Part shown: positions 56,870-64,000 of the stretch, piece after piece
Layout: each line of letters begins with the position of its first letter
Numbering within the stretch: position 1 is the first letter of the stretch
Source of the DNA: Typhlomys cinereus
Taxonomy: Eukaryota > Chordata > Mammalia > Rodentia > Platacanthomyidae
Assembly (NCBI GenBank): GCA_023101885.1
Contig: JALPQD010000004.1
Span: forward strand, 15,205,188 to 15,269,187
Length of the DNA: 64,000 nt
Direction: 5' to 3'
Position numbers and translations under genes: made by a program
Notes under the pieces: generated by a model
Databases searched by the model: none
What the model was told of the DNA's origin: nothing
The model's input: only the letters and a program-made list of their open reading frames with translations

Positions 56870-57620
56870 AAGACATTTATTCATCCACACTGAAACTCAG
56901 GAAACATTAAAAAAGAGATGATAAAGAGCCAACAGATATGGAGAAAGCTGCACAATGCCATCTTCCTTATAAGACATAGCCTTTACAGGAAGGAATTTGC
57001 AGCAACTTAGATGCTTCCACTGGGTGTGCACAGGATTGACAGCAAGGAGGGAATTAGAGAGTCCTACCCCTTACTGATGAACTACAAGTCACTTATAGAT
57101 TCAGGAGAAGGGCAATAATTCATGTGAGAAACCAACAGGCTCCAAGGGAGAATTCGAAGCTGATAGTCACACAGAAGTCTCAATGGGTCACAAGAAAACA
57201 TAAAATGGCACAGAACTGTTGCATTCAGGAATTAACTGCGGTGAGACTTGTCCTTAGCAAATCTGCATAATGACTGACATAGCAAACAAGCTCCCATAGA
57301 CTATCGATGAACTCAAGAGAGATAAGAACATATAGAAGAAACCTTAGGGTCTAGAGCTGAAACTGGATGAGTGGTCCTATCAGTGGGGTAGCCCAAGGAA
57401 GGGCAACTTGGTATGCCACAGAGGCCTGAACCCTCATAAAAGTAGACAAGCCAGAGGGAAACTTGGATTCCATAGAAGATGACAGGAAGGAGGGTGGAAA
57501 GGAATGGAATGGATTGATGAAGGGAAAGGAAGGAGATTGGAAGAAAGGGGGATGAAGAGAAGTAGGGATACTCAACATACTTGTAAAACTGAAAAAACCA
57601 TAAATTTATTAACTAATAAA
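56870..57620 (+). mobile_element. Old L1 3' UTR relic, second copy
   Basis: Homologous to 280-600 over 'gtgagacttgtccttagcaa' through 'cctatcagtggggtagccca' to 'ttggattccatagaagatga' and a purine-rich stretch. It ends near an A-rich tail at 57589-57630. It extends further upstream than the first copy. The 75-aa minus-strand frame here is an artefact. Confidence 0.5.
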
Positions 57621-57871
57621 AAAGAAAACATAAAAGGTCATTGTGGTATATACCTACAGATAACAATTTCATAATTGAAGTCTTAAACCCTGGCACAACT
57701 ATTAATAGTTGAATTTAGACTGAGAAAATCTGTAGGAGATTGTCTAGCTGATGGGGAAGGCCCAGACTATGGTGGGTGGGACTAGGCACTGGAATAAAAT
57801 ACAGAGAGCTGGTTGAGAAAGTTGGCATCCTTGTGTACACTTGGCCAGACATGTTGGTCCAGCAAGTAAGG

Positions 57872-57915
57872 ATCATCCCTCTCTCAGCCAATATGTAGAC
57901 AGGGTGTAGCCAGTT
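57872..57915. repeat. 44-bp direct repeat, copy 1
   Basis: gatcatccctctctcagcca and the following gtagacagggtgtagccagt are repeated at 58177-58221 with a few substitutions, about 305 bp downstream. Confidence 0.7.
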
Positions 57916-58159
57916 CCCTCAGCCCTTCTGTTGGTATGAGCTCTCTTGCCAAGCAGGACTGAAAATTGTAACTGGACAATCATAAGAGAAAAACCACTTG
58001 TGCCTTTAAGCTGTTTGAATGTGATTTTTATTAACAACCAAGCAGGCAAACTGCAGCACAAGGAAAGGGACAGGTAGGGAAAAAAGGAAGAGATTGACAT
58101 GGTCTGGAGGGGCATAGGCATTGCAGGTTTTGGGGAAAAGGAAGAGTAATTAGAGTTAC

Positions 58160-58288
58160 ATATATATATATATATGATCATCCCTCTCTCAGCCATTATA
58201 TAGACAGCGTGTAGCCAGTTATATTTATATATTTATATATTTATATATATTTATATATTTATATATTTATATATTTATATATATTTAA
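58160..58288. repeat. (AT)n / (TATATT)n tract with embedded 44-bp repeat, copy 2
   Basis: An AT dinucleotide run (58160-58176) is followed by the second copy of the 44-bp repeat (58177-58221) and then by a TATATTTATATATT-type minisatellite to 58288. The copy of nearby unique sequence is thus surrounded by simple repeat. Confidence 0.75.
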
Positions 58289-58604
58289 GATTGTCCTAGA
58301 ACAAATAAGCAATAAAAAAGGGAATTAATAACTATGTCTTGCTTATATCTTATCCATTGCCCACTCACCTTCCCATAATTGCACTGAAATCATTTCTAAT
58401 TCATATAAAGGTGATATGTTTATGTCTGTAATCTTGTCATTTGTTCCTTGTTTCTTTGTTCTTTTGTTTTCTGTACATTTCTTCATTTTCTATGGGATAC
58501 TAAAAATAGTCTCTGTCATCTCATGAACCTTAATTCTTTTTATTAATTTTCATATTATATTTTTTGCACATAAGTTTGATATATTTCTGAATTTTGCTAA
58601 AGAG

Positions 58605-58695
58605 TCATTTTTATTTTTGAGTGCTAAGATTTGAATCTAGGTTCTCATGTGCTCTAAGCAAATGTTCTAGGTTCTATCAGCAGTGCAATACAGAA
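58605..58695 (-). mobile_element. Possible ID/tRNA-derived SINE relic
   Basis: The antisense pattern 'gtgctaagatttgaatctag' then 'ctctaagcaaatgttctagg' resembles a diverged ID-type (tRNA-Ala-like) head, including a B-box remnant. Short and weak. Confidence 0.35.
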
Positions 58696-59530
58696 GATTT
58701 TTCTAGGAAACACTGACATCATGCTATAAGTTTCTTTATTTTCTTGAGGCTTTTGATTTCAGTTGAATTCTCCCTATACTTTTCTAGGTATGAAGAAGGA
58801 GGAATTGTCTTTCATTGGTAGACTGGTAGAACTGAATGTGCCTAATATATTTCTGTTGGAGGCTGGTGGAACAGAACGTGATTTTCCGCTCAACACATGG
58901 TCTTAACTGACACTGCAGAAGGTCTTGTGGAAAGAATTTCCCACAAGGCCATGATGGCAAAAGGTCTGAATGGGTATAGGCTTCATCCCACAACATCGTC
59001 TTAGGAAGTAGAAACAAATACTTTTTCATATCTAGATCATATGGAAATTTGGTATGCTCACATATTCATGTGACCAATGTGGAAAAGGGAGCCTTGGAAT
59101 TTCCAGGTGAAGAAGGCCTTAGTTTCCTGTCAGTCTTCTTCGCGGTGCACCATTCAGGCAGCTCATCTTTTACTATGCTAGCTTCTTTTATCTTGGGCTA
59201 GACACACTATGTATGTTTTTCTGTTTTATATGTCTATCTATTAGATTGCCAGTTTCTTCAGCATACTCTTTTTTTGTGAAAATGATAAATATAAAATCTA
59301 GAAACCTCAACATGCTATTGTTTCAGTCTTATTTACAATGCATCAGCTGGCTGCCAGTGCTTTACACATGCTGACTGAATACATAAAACTCTTGGTCAAT
59401 GACAAAGAACTTTTGCTTATGACACGGCAAAGTGTATAATGATTACCATATATTTCTCAGTTTTTTTCTCAACCTAAACATCACAAGGATAATTTGAACA
59501 GGCTTTGATGGATGCCAGCCTTTGAACACT

Positions 59531-59639
59531 AGCATTATAGGCGAGGAAACATGAGCTTTCATAATTGGCAATGATTTTTGCTCCAAAGGAAGTCAGTCTA
59601 TATCATGCAAGGTCATTCAGTAAAAAAAAAATATCAAAG
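59531..59639. repeat. 109-bp direct repeat, copy 1
   Basis: Identical to 60193-60301 at all but four positions, from agcattataggcgaggaaac to an A-run followed by 'atcaaag' or 'gtcaaag'. The two copies are 662 bp apart in the same orientation. The content is not a recognised repeat. Confidence 0.92.
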
Positions 59640-60192
59640 AAAAGGCTTTCTGGAATAGAGGTCAGTCATAGCCATTGCGTGTTTAGCCAAAACTGGATAT
59701 TTTGTGGTGGTGCTTTTATTTTTGCTGTTTCCCAATATTGTTCTAGTGTTTCATTCCTGAGTAAAAGTATGAGTGCTTTTTACCTTTCCTATCTTCATTT
59801 CTTCCTTCTTGCCTTTCTTCTTTCCTTTGTTCCTTCACTTTTCCCTCCCTCTTTTCCTGTTTTTCCCTTCCTTTTTTCCTTCTTTCTTCCTCCTCCCTTT
59901 CTGTTGTTGCAGCTTTTATTCATGTTGGTAAAAAAAATACAACCACATTCTTTAGAGGAACGGAAGTTTTATTCTTGCTTATAATTCTGATTACAGTATA
60001 TATTTGACTGGAGACTTCATACCAATGTCAGAACCTAGCAAATGGGCCACATCATGTACCTAGTAGTTACCGAGACAGGGTAAATTTTCTTACATGCCAG
60101 AATGTCTGCATGCCACTATGCAATATTGTGCCAAACTACTAAAGCAGTTTTCTTCATCTTTTTCGCTTGCTCAGAGAATGGACCTACCCACC

Positions 60193-60301
60193 AGCATTAT
60201 AGGCGAGGAAACATGAGTTTTCATAATTGGCAATGACTTTTGCTCCAAAGGAAGTCAGTCTATATCATGCAAGGTAATTCAGTAAAAAAAAAATGTCAAA
60301 G
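60193..60301. repeat. 109-bp direct repeat, copy 2
   Basis: Second copy of 59531-59639. The differences are c/t, t/c, c/a and a/g. Sequence on both sides differs between the copies. Confidence 0.92.
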
Positions 60302-61345
60302 GTGTACATTGTCCCACTTTAATCAATTAATCTTTTAGTTTTAGAGGACTTCATTTAAATAAACAAATATTTGCAGATGTCCCTAAGACTCAGAATTCAA
60401 TTGTCAAGTTGATGCCTGCATCTATCTGCAACACGGATATTGCTGCTGTGATATTTTCCTATAGTATGATATTAAGGACATAGGTAATATAATCTCAGTC
60501 CTATGGCTTCTTCAGTAAGTCATCATGTGGTCAGACTTCAGCTTCCTACCACCATCATATACAACTTCATTAATGAACCAAATTTTTCTTCAGTTAAATC
60601 TGGCTCCTAATTTCACTGATTGACATTCATTGTATAATAAAGTGTCATCTGTGCCTCCCTTAGAACACAAGGTCAAATGACCTGTAGACTATTTAACATC
60701 ATAGAAAACAATAGATCTTTTGTTTCAGGTACAGATTACTTTTCTGCATTTTTTACTTCTGAAAAACAAAATACAATTTTTATTGTATTTGTGAATTTTG
60801 ATTTTTAAAAGTATTTTATCTGTGTTGTTAAGAAGAATTTATAACCAGTGAAAATAGTGGTATTTTGCATACAATATACTTTGACTATTTTAAATCAGAA
60901 ATGTAATACTAGCATTTAATTTGGGGGATGAGAATCCAAAAATCAACAGAGGATTAGACATGAGAATAAATTCATTTTAACTTTCTTTCTTGTATCTACT
61001 ACTGAATATCCTACTTAAAGGATTGTTTTTAAATGTTAAATATAATCCTTGGATTCCATACTAGTTGTGATATTACTTCTTTTTAATTAAAATACTATTA
61101 GTTTATAGTCAGCTACTCCAATGTTTGCACATGTTGATGTATGCTGATTAATGCTCACGAGACCAATGGGGTACTAAACAGAAAAGGAAAGAGAGAGAGA
61201 AAAAGAGAGAGAAAGAGAGAGAAAATGAGCTCAATAATATTAAGTACTTTTAGAAGCAGGAAGTCATGATGCAGGAAGATTGTAGTCATGATGCAGCATG
61301 CATGTTTAATATGTCAGTGAGCTAATTTTTCTTTGCCATGGCTAT
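60302..61345. other. Unannotated AT-rich sequence
   Basis: No gene supported. There is a GA-rich microsatellite at 61190-61224. Confidence 0.35.
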
Positions 61346-61362
61346 AAGAATAGTAAGGCAAG
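61346..61362. repeat. Target-site duplication, copy 1 of 3
   Basis: aagaatagtaaggcaag. It recurs at 62329-62345 (identical) and 63543-63559 (two differences), bracketing first an L1 and then an HMGB1 retrocopy. Confidence 0.9.
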
Positions 61363-62328
61363 CCCACATTGGGACACTCAAAAGTAAACCTATGTAACAC
61401 AGTAATTGCAAGGATTATGAACAAGAGAGATGGGATAGGAGGGCCACACCAGAAACAAAGAGAGAGGAGACCATGTTACAGCAGAGAAAATAGGCCTCCA
61501 TGAAGGTCTGCAAGTAAGTAATGAGAAACCTGGTTAAGTTCACAGACGTTCTTTCCTGATCTCACCAGAAGGGGAGGGCATATAGTCTAGCAGATAAAAA
61601 GTAATCATTTTGCAAATGGGTGATGGACCCCTCTCTCAGTGAGGTTTCCTACTCTTATTACATCTACCCTTGAATGTGCTATTACAACAAGACTCCAGTT
61701 TAACAGCTTTTTGTCTTTGGCCAGGGGGTGACATACAGTGCCCAGCAGAATGGAGTGAAGGGAATTGCAGGAGCAGCAAAACTGCAAAAGAAAATCAACA
61801 AACCACAATCCAGAACTTCAGAGACTCTATATCAATCACATAGAACTAGGACAGCCTAATCTCTCCCCATCCTGGAGCTCAGGGACATTTGCGGAAGAGG
61901 GGGCGGTAAGATTGTAAGAGCAAAAGGATGGGAGGAGCAACGATTTGCAAGATTCTCAACAATAGTTGGGGCCAAAGCAATCATAATGGAACTTTGCATG
62001 CCCTGCGCAATGTCCAGCGCACTGTTGCCCTCATAAAGTCTAGCATCTGATAAGGGCACCGAGACCCCTGGAGGCAAGGGATTGACAGCCATAGTAGTGA
62101 TCTTATGCTTAAGGGGAACAAGAGAAAGGGCTTATGGAAATGCCACTGAGTCCTTATATGTCATCGGAGAGGAGGACACAGTGGAGAGTTAGGCACACAC
62201 AATAAAGGACTCTCTGGGAATTGGGGGGGAGGCACTGGGGGAAGGGGAGGGGGAAGAGGGGGGAGGGAGGGAACTGGTAACAAATTTTTAAAATGTATAA
62301 TTAAATTTTTAATAAAAAAAAAAAAAAA
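61363..62328 (+). mobile_element. Young 5'-truncated L1 (3' UTR)
   Basis: Sense L1 3' UTR from 'cattgggacactcaaaagta' to a poly(A) run (62314-62330), with the G-rich polypurine tract shortened at 62225-62275. Just before the A-run the usual 'attaagtttgtatgagc' motif is replaced by a short AT-rich stretch. The 67-, 78- and 82-aa minus-strand frames are artefacts. Confidence 0.9.
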
Positions 62329-62345
62329 AAGAATAGTAAGGCAAG

Positions 62346-63542
62346 GTCTGGCTCCAGCTCTCACAGCCATTGTAGTACATTGAGTTACATAGAGACAGTA
62401 CCAGGACAAGTGAGAGCTGGGCCAGCACGGGCAACTCTGACTCTCAGGAAAAACAACTAAACATGATCCAAGGAGAGTCTAAGAAGCTGAAAGAGAAAAT
62501 GTCATCATACACATTCTTTGTTCAAACTTACCATAAAGGGCACAAGAAGTACCCAAATGCTTAGTCAGCTTCTCAGAGTTTTCAAGCAATGCTCAGAGAG
62601 GTGGAAGACTACATTTGCTAAAGGAAAAGGAGAATTTGAAGACATGGAAATGGCAGACAAGGCTAGTTATGAAAGAGAAATGAAAACCTGTATCCTTCCA
62701 AAAGGGAAACAAAAAAGAAGTTCAAGGATTCCAAGGCTCTCAAGAGGCGTCCTTAGATCTTTTTCTTGTTCTGAGAATCACCCCAAAATCCAAGATGAAT
62801 ATCCAGCTTACCCATTCGTGACATTGTGAAGAAACTGGGAGACCTGTGGAACAACACTGCTGCACATGAGAAGGACCTAGTGAGAAGGTTACCAGGCTGA
62901 AGGAAGTGTGAAAGGAAAGTGCTGCTGTCTCCAGAGCAGCAGGAAAACCCGAGGCAGCCCAAAAAGGAGTTGTGAAGGCTGAGAAGAGCAGGAAAAGAAG
63001 GATGAAGAGGAGAGGAGGAAGACAAAGAGAATGAGGATGTCAAATAGGACAAGGAAGAGGAGGAAGAGGAGGATAAAGAAGAAGGAAATGATGAATAAGC
63101 TGGTTCTAACATGATTTTTTCCTTGTTTATAAAACATTTACAACCCCACCATACACACAGCTCACTCCTTTTAAAGAAAAAAAATTGAAATTTAAGGCTC
63201 TTTAAGATTTGTTTTTATATAGTTTTTATATAGTTAACACATTACTAAATATATCTCTAGATAGCCCTATCCTGGTGGAATTTTCCAATAGCCACTAACC
63301 TGCCTGGAAATAATGGGGATTGTAAATTGGCATGGAAATTATAAGCAGCTTCTTGTTGACATCCAGCACAAATTATTTGTACCTGGGGATGGTAGTTTTC
63401 TCATCTTTGGTTTTTTTCTGATATAGCTTATACCAAATAATTTTTGTTCTGTTAACTGAATATCACTCTGTAATTGTAAAAAATGCAGTTGTTTTGCTGA
63501 CATTCTGAATGCTTCTAAGCAAATACAATTTTTATTTAAAAA
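62346..63542 (+). pseudogene. HMGB1P: HMGB1 processed pseudogene
   Basis: A full-length, intronless copy of HMGB1 mRNA. HMGB1 is a chromatin protein that bends DNA through two HMG boxes and has an acidic tail. The 5' UTR ('ctctcacagccattgtagta') leads to an ATG at 62464. Box A is readable in pieces (CSERWKTTFAKGKGEFEDME, YEREMKTCILPKGK). A stop and indels break the frame near 62561. Box B follows with a deletion of about 90 bp in its second half, then a GAGGA-rich acidic tail (63000-63090) ending in a taa near 63096, and about 440 bp of 3' UTR. The copy ends at a short A-run, with the duplication at 63543. It is not coding; the 103-aa frame 62518-62829 mixes frames. Confidence 0.93.
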
Positions 63543-63559
63543 AAGAATAGTAAAACAAG

Positions 63560-64000
63560 AGTAAATGACTTCTATCATTGTTTAGGAAAACAGAAAGGAG
63601 AGATAGTAATAGGAAGCAATCCTGTCATTGATATTTTGGCCTCACAGATCTTTTACTTAAACTCCTCACATGTGCTCTGTGACAGCACTTTTCCCAAAAC
63701 ATTTCCATGAAAATTATATGCAATCATTAGAACAAGTAGCCACTTGGATAGCCACAAATTTGTTTCAAAACTTCTCTTTCAATGACATGCATTCAGCAAT
63801 GGCATATATTAATATTAAATTTGTGCAGTAGGTAACTAAAAATGGTCTGTTTTCTAACGAAGCTAACAAGCATATATCTACCAAATGCTTTGGGACTTAT
63901 GGTATCTGATATAGAGCTACCATCAATTTACTAAACCAGAGAAAACATACTGAATGTAATTTGTAGGATTTTTATGTTGGTTTATTTGTGTTTGTTCATG
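63560..64000. other. Unannotated AT-rich sequence
   Basis: No feature supported up to the window end. Confidence 0.35.

Noticed and set aside
62753..63137. Ser/Phe-rich minus-strand frames of 119 and 82 aa
   Set aside because: They are the antisense of the HMGB1 pseudogene's GAGGA-rich acidic tail.

Overview
This window is AT-rich nuclear DNA from a mammal, and the repeat content points to a rodent. I found no intact host protein-coding gene, rRNA, tRNA gene or CRISPR array. Almost every sizeable open frame belongs to a retrotransposon, to a frame shadowing one, or to a microsatellite. The best taxonomic clue is a young, high-copy tRNA-derived SINE of about 280 bp. It has a B2-like head (GGGCTGGAGAGGTGGCTCAG on its sense strand), a long GC-rich body unlike mouse B2, a (CA)n stretch and an AATAAA/A-rich tail. 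Old B3-like, B1/7SL-like and ID-like relics are also present. Together these suggest a myodont rodent, possibly a dipodoid (jerboa or jumping mouse group). The finer placement is inference.

Layout. 0-6.3 kb: old L1 3' UTR relic and a degenerate retroviral RNase H fragment next to LTR-like sequence. 6.3-8.35 kb: a SINE split by a 1.69-kb LTR element with TG...CA ends and a 6-bp target duplication. 9.1-10.7 kb: a twin-primed (5'-inverted) L1. 13.57-13.86 kb: a young SINE with a perfect 15-bp duplication. 16.26-18.03 kb: a twin-primed L1 that appears to carry a 590-bp 3' transduction ending in its own AATAAA and poly(A). 18.5-24 kb: old L1 and an eroded ERV-L-like pol relic in the order RT, RNase H, integrase.

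25.96-39.65 kb: a nest. An L1 on the minus strand (L1-C) is split by a second, full-length minus-strand L1 (L1-D, 28.74-35.48 kb), and each carries its own young SINE. 44.9-51.0 kb: a third near full-length minus-strand L1 (L1-F), internally deleted between endonuclease and ORF1 and itself interrupted by a young plus-strand L1 3' end. 61.3-63.56 kb: a young L1 3' end followed immediately by a processed HMGB1 pseudogene, with three copies of the same target sequence.

The parts do not work together as a host pathway. They are a stratified record of L1-driven retrotransposition: L1s supplied the machinery, and SINEs and the HMGB1 mRNA were copied in trans. No L1 here looks retrotransposition-competent, because all ORF1/ORF2 copies are broken. 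The most notable items are the probable L1 3' transduction, the two unrelated L1 promoter (5' UTR monomer) types, ectopic ORF2 patches inside L1-D's 3' region, the LTR insertion inside a SINE, and the L1 plus HMGB1 double insertion.
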